DNA of 6,322 bases from NCBI GenBank assembly GCA_045114665.1, contig JBGUKW010000058.1:1-6322 (forward strand), in the 5' to 3' direction. This document shows positions 1 to 5,971 of the stretch, piece after piece (positions within the stretch are counted from its first letter, which is position 1; each line of letters opens with the position of its first letter). Position numbers and translations under genes: made by a program. The notes under the pieces are model-generated. The model was not told the origin of the DNA. It did not search any database and saw nothing but the letters and a program-made list of their open reading frames with translations. Source of the stretch: CADAWZ01 sp045114665. Its GTDB lineage: Bacteria; Vulcanimicrobiota; CADAWZ01.

Positions 1-1
1 G

Positions 2-244
2 GAGAGAACAATGTATAAAGAGAGGAGCATTGAAGCTCCTTCTACGAAGGAGAAAACATATATGCAATATGGATTAAAAATAAGAGATGAAAGAAAAGAA
101 GCAAAAGAGGAAGGAAGAGCTGAAGAGAGAATTGCAAATCTAAAAGCACTTATGAAAAATTTTAATTTATCACTTGAACAAGCCATGAGTGGATTAAATA
201 TACCCAAAGAAAAATACGGATTCTACATTAGCCAAATAAATTAA
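2..244 (+). CDS. C-terminal end of a probable Rpn-family PD-(D/E)XK nuclease/transposase (5' end outside the window or lost)
   Basis: The frame is open from the left edge and ends at TAA 242-244. Its last ~50 residues are a charged, probably coiled-coil helix (IRDERKEAKEEGRAEERI) followed by a short helical tail (LSLEQAMSGLNIPKEKY). This resembles the C-terminal tails of Rpn/YhgA-like PD-(D/E)XK nuclease family transposases, which typically end in repeated EGxxEG segments and a small 'SLEQA..GL' motif. The catalytic nuclease domain is not in the window, so this is either the end of a gene starting upstream or a remnant. An alternative start exists at ATG 62-64, with AAGGAG at 47-52 and 9 bases of spacing, giving a 60-aa peptide; a weaker ATG is at 11. 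That SD and ATG lie in the dispersed palindromic repeat (24-64). A strong terminator directly follows. The family call rests only on the tail, so confidence is moderate. Confidence 0.5.
   Translation, partial: ERTMYKERSIEAPSTKEKTYMQYGLKIRDERKEAKEEGRAEERIANLKALMKNFNLSLEQAMSGLNIPKEKYGFYISQIN
24..64 (+). repeat. Palindromic dispersed repeat, copy 1 (carries a Shine-Dalgarno and ATG)
   Basis: This copy matches 551-592 over about 41 bases with three substitutions and one 1-base indel. It contains GGAGC at 24-28 and GCTCC at 35-39 (a 5-bp stem, 6 bp with A23-T40). It also contains CTCCTTC at 36-42 and GAAGGAG at 46-52 (a 7-bp stem with a 3-base loop). The two stems share the CTCC arm and cannot form together. 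GAAGGAG would act as Shine-Dalgarno for the ATG at 62. The repeat stays in the open reading frame. Confidence 0.75.
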
Positions 245-255
245 TAGGCATTTTT

Positions 256-297
256 ATCCTCTTTCATTTTCATCATTGAAAGGGGATTTTTTATTTT
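256..297 (+). terminator. Intrinsic terminator after the Rpn-like gene end
   Basis: ATCCTCTTTCA (256-266) pairs with TGAAAGGGGAT (277-287) in an 11-bp stem containing one G-T wobble, closed by a 10-base loop. A T-rich run (TTTTTATTTT after the stem) follows at once. It starts 12 bases after the stop codon at 244, which supports the upstream frame being, or having been, a genuine gene end. Confidence 0.85.
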
Positions 298-317
298 CAC
301 AAAGAAAAATTTATAAT
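289..317 (+). promoter_or_regulatory. Candidate promoter upstream of the hsdR remnant and AAA-ATPase gene
   Basis: A perfect -10 box TATAAT lies at 312-317. The best -35 at 17-base spacing is TTTTAT (289-294), which is poor (3 of 6) and overlaps the T-tract of the preceding terminator. It is the only candidate promoter recognised between the terminator and the ATG at 347. It would give a short leader if 347 is translated, or a leader of roughly 265 bases to the ATG at 590. Confidence 0.4.
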
Positions 318-346
318 ATTATTTCAAATTTCCAAAACTTAAAACA

Positions 347-589
347 ATGACTATACAAACTGAGAAGCAATATCAAAAATTTATATTATCACGCTTAAAA
401 GAAAATGGCTATGAAATCAGGAATTCAAAAAAATTTGATCCAAAATATGCCATTGACAAAGAGCTTGTATTTAGATTTTTAGATAATACACAGCCTGACG
501 AAATGAAGGCATTGAGGAAGATTTATTTAGAGGGTAAAAAAACATTAAAAGGAGCATTTAAGCTCTTTCTATCGAAGGAGAAAAAATAT
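347..589 (+). pseudogene. Remnant of a type I restriction enzyme R subunit (hsdR) N-terminus
   Basis: The first ~60 codons encode a segment resembling the extreme N-terminus of HsdR: TEKQYQKFILSRLKENGYE, then FDPKYAIDKELVFRFL and DNTQPDEMKALRKIY. Full HsdR proteins are roughly 1000 aa, so only a few per cent of the gene is left; no nuclease, helicase or specificity domain follows. After about residue 60 the resemblance stops, and the frame runs through the palindromic repeat into the AAA-ATPase without a stop. There is no Shine-Dalgarno before the ATG at 347 (the upstream bases are A/T/C rich), so efficient translation from here is doubtful. If used, it would add an 81-aa leader to the ATPase. 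The HsdR resemblance is recalled from family sequences and was not tested by search. Confidence 0.55.
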
Positions 590-592
590 ATG
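551..592 (+). repeat. Palindromic dispersed repeat, copy 2 (ribosome binding site of the AAA-ATPase gene)
   Basis: This copy is about 90% identical to 24-64. GAGC (552-555) can pair with GCTC (562-565). Alternatively CTCTTTC (563-569) can pair with GAAGGAG (574-580) across a TATC loop, in 7 bp with one wobble. AAGGAG at 575-580 sits 9 bases before the ATG at 590, so the second stem would bury the Shine-Dalgarno. The copy lies exactly at the junction between the hsdR remnant and the ATPase start. Confidence 0.75.
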
Positions 593-2182
593 AAGAAATT
601 ACCTATTGGCATTCAAAGTTTTATAGATATTCGTACAGAAAATTATCTTTATGTTGATAAGACCAAACAGATTTTAAATTTAATTGAAAATGGCAAATGT
701 TATTTTTTATCTCGTCCTCGTCGTTTTGGAAAATCACTTACAATATCGACACTTGAGGCAATGTTTAAAGGTAAAGCTGAATTATTCAAAGGTCTTTATG
801 CTGAGGATTGGGTAAAAGAAAAAGCTAAAAATCCTGCAGGTGTCATAAGAGTTGATATTGGACATTTAACAGCTTATAATAATAAAGAAGAGTTAGATGA
901 TTCTCTTGTTTTTTATTTAAGTAGATTTATTAAAAAAAATAAATTAGATATTTCTTTAGACAATAAAAATGCAGGCAAATTATTTCTTGATATAATTAGT
1001 GAATTATATGAAAAATTTGGCTCAGTTGTAGTTCTTATTGATGAATATGACAAACCAATTACAGACAATATAAACAATTTAGAAAAAGCAGAAGAAATGA
1101 GAGAGACTCTTCGTTCATTTTATGCTTTGCTAAAAGATTGTGATGAAGTAAAATTTATTATGTTTACAGGTATATCAAAATTTAGCAAAACTGGAGTTTT
1201 TTCAGGGCTAAATAATTTGAAAGATATATCTATGACAGAAGAACAAGGCGATATTGTTGGTTATACACAACAAGAACTTGAAGATAATTTTTGTGATTAT
1301 TTTGAAAAACCGATGAAAAAATTTTCTTTAACTAAAGAAGAGTTATTGGATAAGATAAAAGGTTATTATGATGGTTTTTCATTTGATGGTAAAATGCGAG
1401 TATATAATCCATTTTCTGTGTTAAATTTTTTTTCTGATTCAAATTTTGAAAATTATTGGTATGATTCTGGTATGCCTTCTTTTCTTGCCAAATATTTAAA
1501 AGCCCATAAAATAAACGATCCTAAAGAATATATACAAAAAAATGTATATTCAAATTTTATAAGTTCTCATGAGATAGAAAATGCAAGTGTAGAGAGTTTT
1601 TTATATCAAGCAGGTTATTTGACTATTGCTGAAAGAAAGGGAAATGTTCTTGTTCTTGATTATCCAAATGAAGAAGTAAGAAGTTCAATGGATAGGCTTT
1701 TTCTTGAAAATTTTTACAATATAAAAGATGATGCAAAATTTAGTAATGATATTTGGGAATTTTTGGAAGCAGAAAATATTCCGCAGATTGTCAATATATT
1801 TAATGAAGCATTAAAAAGTGTTCCTGAAGACATATTCGCTCCTTCTATCGAAGGAGAAAAAAAACAGGAAGATTACAAAGATAGAGATGAGTCTTGGTAT
1901 CGTTCATTATTTTTGATGTTGCTTAGTGGTGCTAAAATAACATATTTTGCAGAAGTTCATACATTCAAAGGTCGTTCTGATGTCGTTGTATCGTTTAAAG
2001 ATAAATTAATAGTAGTAATCGAATTTAAATTTGCTTCAACATCAAAAGATGTAGATAAAAAGAGACAAGAGGGAGAGGAGCAGATAAAATCGAGAGATTA
2101 TGCTTCTGCCTACAAGTCAACTAAGAAAGTAATTACAGCCGTATTTGTTGCAAATGATGAGAAAAGACAAATAGTTATGTGA
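590..2182 (+). CDS. AAA-ATPase-like protein with C-terminal PD-(D/E)XK nuclease domain
   Basis: The 530-aa product opens with MKKLPIGIQSF and ENYLYVDKT, the typical start of the AAA-ATPase_like (PF09820) / PDDEXK_9 (PF08011) family. A Walker A variant, RPRRFGKSL, lies at residues 42-50, and Walker B VVVLIDEYDKP at 146-156. A sensor-like region TGISKFSKTGVFSGLNNLKDIS follows in segments. The C-terminal nuclease core shows D464 (in GRSD) and E478-x-K480 (in IEFKF), with a downstream QIKSRDYA segment, so both domains look intact. ATG 590 is preferred because AAGGAG at 575-580 precedes it by 9 bases and family members start here; the frame is also open back to ATG 347. Residues 417-425 are encoded by a third copy of the palindromic repeat. 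The family occurs in many paralogous copies in gut anaerobes and spirochaetes; its role (mobile element, defence or other) is not established. ylqF follows after 14 bases. Confidence 0.88.
   Translation: MKKLPIGIQSFIDIRTENYLYVDKTKQILNLIENGKCYFLSRPRRFGKSLTISTLEAMFKGKAELFKGLYAEDWVKEKAKNPAGVIRVDIGHLTAYNNKEELDDSLVFYLSRFIKKNKLDISLDNKNAGKLFLDIISELYEKFGSVVVLIDEYDKPITDNINNLEKAEEMRETLRSFYALLKDCDEVKFIMFTGISKFSKTGVFSGLNNLKDISMTEEQGDIVGYTQQELEDNFCDYFEKPMKKFSLTKEELLDKIKGYYDGFSFDGKMRVYNPFSVLNFFSDSNFENYWYDSGMPSFLAKYLKAHKINDPKEYIQKNVYSNFISSHEIENASVESFLYQAGYLTIAERKGNVLVLDYPNEEVRSSMDRLFLENFYNIKDDAKFSNDIWEFLEAENIPQIVNIFNEALKSVPEDIFAPSIEGEKKQEDYKDRDESWYRSLFLMLLSGAKITYFAEVHTFKGRSDVVVSFKDKLIVVIEFKFASTSKDVDKKRQEGEEQIKSRDYASAYKSTKKVITAVFVANDEKRQIVM
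1838..1860 (+). repeat. Palindromic dispersed repeat, copy 3 (partial, in frame inside the AAA-ATPase gene)
   Basis: CTCCTTC (1839-1845), TATC, then GAAGGAG (1850-1856) form a perfect 7-bp hairpin followed by an A-run, matching the second half of copies 1 and 2. The GGAGC half is absent. It encodes APSIEGEKK (residues 417-425 of the ATPase), in the variable linker just before the nuclease domain, and keeps the frame. Confidence 0.65.
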
Positions 2183-2196
2183 GAGGAGATAAAAAA

Positions 2197-3033
2197 ATGA
2201 AGTTTTCATGGTTTCCAGGTCATATGAAGAAATCTCTTAAGGAGTTAAAGGAAGCACTTCCTTCTGTAGATGTTGTCATATTTATGCTTGATGCACGAGT
2301 ACCTGCAAGCTCATTTAATTATGATTTGGAAAAATTGGTATCTGGAAAAAAGATTTTATTTACAATAAACAAGACAGATTTGGCTTCACCTGCTGTAACA
2401 TCTGCTTGGCTAAATCATTTTAAAGAGCAGGGAAAAAATGTTGTTGCAATTTCATCTAAAAAGGGAAGTATAAAATCTCTTATTGATGTTCTTGAAAAAT
2501 TTAGAAATGAAATTTGCGAAGCAAGGGCAAAAAGAGGACGAGTAGGCAAAACTATTAGAATTATGGCTGTTGGTGTTCCAAATTCTGGAAAATCAACAAT
2601 AATTAACAGGCTTGCCAAAAAATCTATTTCACCTACAGGTAAAAAGGCAGGACTTACAAGGGGATTTCATTGGCTTTCTATAGGTAATGATATGGAACTT
2701 CTTGATATGCCAGGTATTTTTTATCCAAAATTAAAATCTGAGGATAGTGCTTGGCATTTGGCAGCCGTCGGAGCAGCAAGAGATGTTGCTTTTCCTGTAG
2801 ATGACCTCTCTTATGAGATCTTAAAATTCTTGAAGGAGAGAGAACATGAGTTCACTGCAGATATTGATGTTTCTTCTGCAGAATCAGCACTTAATGGTGC
2901 AGGCAAAAAGCGTAATTTTATAAAAGCAGGTGGAAATGTCGATTATGACAGAACTGCTATGTGGGTGATGACTAACTTTAGAGATGGAAAATTCGGAGCC
3001 TTTTCACTGGAATTCCCAGAGATTGAAAATTAA
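2197..3033 (+). CDS. ylqF: Ribosome biogenesis GTPase YlqF/RbgA
   Basis: This 278-aa protein has the usual length for YlqF/RbgA (about 280). It has the circularly permuted GTPase motif order: N-terminal WFPGHM (5-10), then G4 NKTD (58-61), G5 ISSKKG (85-90), G1 GVPNSGKST (126-134), G2 around T154 in GLTRG, and G3 DMPG (170-173). The C-terminus carries the family's KKRNFIKAGGNVDYDRTA and FRDGKFGAFSLE segments. The family acts in the cytoplasm in a late step of 50S subunit assembly. ATG 2197 is chosen because GAGAGGAG (2181-2188) precedes it by 8 bases and the protein then begins MKFSWFPGHM, as in homologues. An in-frame ATG at 2179 overlaps the ATPase stop codon but lacks its own good site. 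The 14-base gap to the ATPase gene suggests co-transcription. The gene is visibly richer in G and C than its right-hand neighbours. Confidence 0.95.
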   Translation: MKFSWFPGHMKKSLKELKEALPSVDVVIFMLDARVPASSFNYDLEKLVSGKKILFTINKTDLASPAVTSAWLNHFKEQGKNVVAISSKKGSIKSLIDVLEKFRNEICEARAKRGRVGKTIRIMAVGVPNSGKSTIINRLAKKSISPTGKKAGLTRGFHWLSIGNDMELLDMPGIFYPKLKSEDSAWHLAAVGAARDVAFPVDDLSYEILKFLKEREHEFTADIDVSSAESALNGAGKKRNFIKAGGNVDYDRTAMWVMTNFRDGKFGAFSLEFPEIEN

Positions 3034-3045
3034 ATTAGGGGCTGT

Positions 3046-3105
3046 AAAAAAAAATAGCTCCTCAATCTTGAAATTCACTTTAAAATTAGGGAGCTATTTT
3101 TTTTT
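3046..3105. terminator. Probable bidirectional terminator between the convergent genes
   Basis: An A-tract plus TAGCTCC (3046-3061) is the exact reverse complement of GGAGCTA plus a T-tract (3090-3105), giving a 16-bp inverted repeat. The GC-containing core TAGCTCC is flanked by A and T runs, so it can act as a terminator read from either side: for ylqF on the + strand and for the exported-protein gene on the - strand. The 28-base loop is longer than usual and is the main reason for caution. Confidence 0.7.
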
Positions 3106-3167
3106 CGATTCACTCTCATTGAGGAATATATAGTACATAAAAATATAAAAAAGAATAAAAAAATATA

Positions 3168-3196
3168 TTGATTTTTTATTAAAATTAAATTATAAT
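3168..3196 (+). promoter_or_regulatory. Candidate orphan promoter pointing into the 3' end of the minus-strand operon
   Basis: TTGATT (3168-3173, 4 of 6 to the -35 consensus), a 17-base spacer and a perfect TATAAT (3191-3196) lie downstream of A-rich tracts resembling an UP element. The -10 box is half of a near-perfect 15-base palindrome (3191-3205, central G), so the opposite strand also reads TATAAT at 3205-3200, without a recognisable -35. No + strand gene follows within the gap. The rest of 3106-3245 is AT-rich, shows no supportable ORF, and has ACACCCCT twice (3221-3228, 3240-3247). Confidence 0.35.
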
Positions 3197-3245
3197 AGTA
3201 TTATACTTTATTATTTTTTTACACCCCTTTTTGCTATAAACACCC

Positions 3246-3908
3246 CTAAATATCTGCTTTGAATTTTGGATTTCTTGAATATCTTATCAATTTTCTTTGA
3301 AATGAAGCTCCGTCATATTCTTTTTCCCAAAGAAGAGGTTTGAATACTACTTTACCGTTTCCAATTTCTTTTATAGCTCCAACAAGACTTTTTTGGGTTG
3401 GAACTTTTAAAAGTGGAATTACTCCTTCATCTTTTACTGCACTATATTTATTTTTATCTATTGCTATAACAAAAACAGCAAGTCGTCTTATCCCTTTTGT
3501 TACTTGACTACCTTTTAAAGCAGCTGCTCCTATTCCACTTCCTGTCATTTTTCCTGAACCGTATTCTGCTTCTATTGTTTTTATTTCAACATTAGTTATC
3601 TCCATTGGACTATTTTTCATTCCAAATAAATCTGCAAATCTGCTGTCATAAAACCAAAGAGTTCCTCCTTTATTTATATATTCTTTTAAAGATTTTACAA
3701 TAGAAGCAGGAATATTTTCTTTTTTTGTTACTTGAAGAACAGTAAATGGATAGTCTTCTAAATTTTTTAATTCATTCTCTATAGTTTTTACATTTTGATC
3801 ATTAATTATAAGAGGCTCGCCTGTTTTTATATCTTCACTTGCCATTACTTGTAAATATGAGACAAAAAATATAAGTAAAAATGTAAAAATTGTTTTTATT
3901 TTTTTCAT
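3246..3908 (-). CDS. Exported protein with a GATase1-like / DUF4159-like domain
   Basis: The 220-aa product starts MKKIKTIFTFLLIFFVSYLQ, a classic signal peptide with a likely cleavage after VMA (residues 21-23), so it is probably secreted or periplasmic. The body has an alternating strand/helix pattern with YPFTVLQV (53-60), then LKEYINKGGTLWFYDSR (74-90). That is the signature of ThuA/DUF4159-type class I glutamine-amidotransferase-like folds. A closing GNGKVVFKPLLWE (183-195) also fits. The protein has no cysteine at all, so it cannot be a Cys-dependent amidotransferase; a binding or structural role is more likely. ATG 3908 is preferred because AAAGGA precedes it by 6 bases and the signal peptide then starts normally. 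An in-frame ATG at 3929 overlaps the glycosyltransferase stop region. The gene lies 13 bases after the upstream stop and is probably translated from the same mRNA. The exact family is uncertain. Confidence 0.75.
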   Translation of the reverse strand: MKKIKTIFTFLLIFFVSYLQVMASEDIKTGEPLIINDQNVKTIENELKNLEDYPFTVLQVTKKENIPASIVKSLKEYINKGGTLWFYDSRFADLFGMKNSPMEITNVEIKTIEAEYGSGKMTGSGIGAAALKGSQVTKGIRRLAVFVIAIDKNKYSAVKDEGVIPLLKVPTQKSLVGAIKEIGNGKVVFKPLLWEKEYDGASFQRKLIRYSRNPKFKADI

Positions 3909-3921
3909 GTCTTGTCCTTTC

Positions 3922-5895
3922 TCATTCATGTTTAAATATTACATTATTTTCTTGTTTTTCTATTTTATATATATGCTTTTCTATTGGATTTTTATCTTTA
4001 AACATAGTCGCATAATTTATGATAAAATTTTCATCAATTTTTTGTATATATAAATATTTATAATTGCCTTCTATTAAAAATTTTGACAATTCTATTATTG
4101 ATATGTCTTTTGTAAATATATCACCTTCTGATTTGCCTATGCTGAAATTATCCATATTATATTTTCTCGGAGATGTCAAATAAGATAGTGTGAAAAAAGA
4201 TGAACCATCATTTTTTTGAGAAATTATATATATCCTGTCATTTTCTTTTGTTTTTGACTCTATTATTTTTGAATCCTCTAAATATCTGTTTGTTATAGAA
4301 TTATTTTTATATGGAATCCTTATATTAATTTCACCTCTTACGATATTGAACAATGTTATAAATCCTAAAAGAATAATTAAATTTAGTTGTATCTTTTTTG
4401 AATTTTCTATTTTTTCTAATAATAACATAGATGTGATTGACAATAAAAATAACAAGTATGTATTCATGTATCTCGTAAAAGAGGCAAGTCTCAAACTTTC
4501 ATAAGGTACAAAACAGAAAAAATATAAAATCATTATTGCAAAAGCATAACCAAAACCACTTAAATATAAAATTGCAGAAAAGCAATTATTTTTCAGTTTA
4601 TTTTCTTTAAGTGATATCAATAATAAAAATAGTCCAAAGATTATATTTAATCCTGTAAAATATGTTATTTTTTGAAATAAAATAACTAAAAAAGAGGCGA
4701 TAATAAAAATTTTGTATATTTTCAAATTTTTTTGTTCAATATTTATAAATATAAATATTGATATCAATAATATTATTGATATGCCGAAAAAATGAAAATT
4801 TGGTATTATCGTTCTTTTTGCCAAATCTCTTGTGTCTATTGCATTTTTAAAATTTGCATAAATTTGATGTTGTGTTGAAAAATTTTTGTCTTTCCCTTTG
4901 ATAATTTTTGAAATTGAGCTTGCTTGTATTTGCTGAAGATTAAATTGAGATGTTGAGTTTTTAGAAAATAGTTTCCAAGATAAAAAGAATCCAATGGGAA
5001 TAATTATTATAGTAAGAATTAATGCAGTCGTTTTTATTATATTTTTTTTGTTAAATATATTTGATATTATAAATATTACTATTGATACTAAATAAAAGAA
5101 AATTCCTATTTGTTTTGTCAATAATAAAAATGAAAGTGAAAAAATTATCTGGATTTTAGTAAATAGAACAAATTCATCATATATCTTGTGATAAAAGACA
5201 AGATATATACAATATGCACTTAATAATGATATAGGAGCGTCTAAATATATTGTATCACAAAAATTTCCGTCTTCTAATGGAATTGTGTTGCATATTGAAA
5301 TTAAACAGATTGGACATAGTAAAAAATATATAAAATTTCTTTTTGAATTATTTGTAAATATTGGCAAAAAGAATGATAGACAAGCTGTCTGAAGTGCTTT
5401 GTATAGGCATGATTCTTTAAAGCCAAAGCAAAGAAAACACCAAAAAGATTCCCAAATTTGAAAAATAGGTGGATAGTCTCTGTGTACTAAAAGAGTTGAT
5501 TCATCACAACAGTATAATTTACCAGTCCTTAAAATTTCTTTTACCATTGGGCCCCAATGTGAAATTTCATCATAGGAAGAAAATCCTCTGTTTAGATTTA
5601 GAAAATATATTAATGTATATAAAGCAATAAATATATATAATCCATTGTTTAAAATTAGGTGTTTTATGTTTAGTATTTCTTTTTGTTTTATTATTAAATA
5701 TATTGGAAATATTAAACAAGATAGAGATAAGATGTAAAATCCAACTTGCAATATGTTCAATATTGCAAATATATATAATAATATAGAAGATGTTATTATT
5801 GTAAATGGTATTATTTCACATATATTTTTTTTAAAAATATATGAATAAAAACTGCTTGAAAATATCAAAAATAGTAAAGGGAATATAAAGTCCAT
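3922..5895 (-). CDS. Multi-pass membrane GT-C type glycosyltransferase (GT39/ArnT-like)
   Basis: This 657-aa protein has about a dozen hydrophobic segments across residues 1-520 (for example 1-20, 28-50, 52-70, 83-102, 263-281, 286-308, 368-386, 440-463, 478-494 and 503-518). A polar C-terminal domain follows (520-657), probably extracytoplasmic. The first large loop carries SSYDEISHWGPM (106-117; D109 and E110 as the likely catalytic acidic pair) and HRDYPPI (138-144). Further on are YLDAP (217-221), LLTKQIGIFF (258-267) and SFTRYMNTYLL (472-482). This arrangement fits GT-C enzymes that use polyprenyl-phosphate sugars at the outer face of the membrane. The acceptor and sugar cannot be read from sequence. 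The start ATG at 5895 is preceded by AGGA (5905-5902), a modest ribosome site. The gene is extremely AT-rich. It is the first gene of a two-gene operon with the exported protein. Confidence 0.8.
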   Translation of the reverse strand: MDFIFPLLFLIFSSSFYSYIFKKNICEIIPFTIITSSILLYIFAILNILQVGFYILSLSCLIFPIYLIIKQKEILNIKHLILNNGLYIFIALYTLIYFLNLNRGFSSYDEISHWGPMVKEILRTGKLYCCDESTLLVHRDYPPIFQIWESFWCFLCFGFKESCLYKALQTACLSFFLPIFTNNSKRNFIYFLLCPICLISICNTIPLEDGNFCDTIYLDAPISLLSAYCIYLVFYHKIYDEFVLFTKIQIIFSLSFLLLTKQIGIFFYLVSIVIFIISNIFNKKNIIKTTALILTIIIIPIGFFLSWKLFSKNSTSQFNLQQIQASSISKIIKGKDKNFSTQHQIYANFKNAIDTRDLAKRTIIPNFHFFGISIILLISIFIFINIEQKNLKIYKIFIIASFLVILFQKITYFTGLNIIFGLFLLLISLKENKLKNNCFSAILYLSGFGYAFAIMILYFFCFVPYESLRLASFTRYMNTYLLFLLSITSMLLLEKIENSKKIQLNLIILLGFITLFNIVRGEINIRIPYKNNSITNRYLEDSKIIESKTKENDRIYIISQKNDGSSFFTLSYLTSPRKYNMDNFSIGKSEGDIFTKDISIIELSKFLIEGNYKYLYIQKIDENFIINYATMFKDKNPIEKHIYKIEKQENNVIFKHE

Positions 5896-5920
5896 GATCT
5901 ATCCTAAAAAAATAATAAAT

Positions 5921-5949
5921 ATTATAACATATTTTTTGCTTTTTGGAAA
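5921..5949 (-). promoter_or_regulatory. Promoter of the glycosyltransferase operon
   Basis: On the minus strand a perfect TATAAT (5926-5921) is preceded by TGT, making an extended -10 (TGnTATAAT). A 17-base spacer leads back to TTTCCA (5949-5944), 4 of 6 to the -35 consensus. Transcription would start near 5914, leaving a leader of about 20 bases before the ATG at 5895. Confidence 0.6.
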
Positions 5950-5971
5950 TTAGAGGATATTTTTTTAAAAT
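5943..5971 (+). promoter_or_regulatory. Candidate promoter of the MBOAT gene, overlapping the divergent promoter
   Basis: TTGGAA (5943-5948, 4 of 6), a 17-base spacer and TAAAAT (5966-5971, 5 of 6) give a start near 5978 and a leader of about 50 bases. The -35 box occupies nearly the same bases as the -35 of the minus-strand promoter. The surroundings are so AT-rich that chance matches are likely. Confidence 0.35.

Noticed and set aside
24..1860. The three palindromic repeat copies as a CRISPR array
   Set aside because: Spacing is about 500 and 1260 bases, the copies lie in open frames, and there are no regular spacers or cas genes.
2179..2196. Upstream ATG for ylqF overlapping the ATPase stop
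   Set aside because: The ribosome site at 2181-2188 lies downstream of this ATG, and homologues begin at the second methionine (2197).
2415..2618. A 67-codon open frame on the minus strand inside ylqF
   Set aside because: It lies wholly antisense to a clearly recognised gene, has no ribosome site I can support and no family resemblance.
3221..3247. ACACCCCT repeated twice (3221-3228, 3240-3247) as an operator or attachment site
   Set aside because: Only two 8-base copies, one of them overlapping the stop codon of the minus-strand gene, with no regulator or integrase nearby; too little to support a call.
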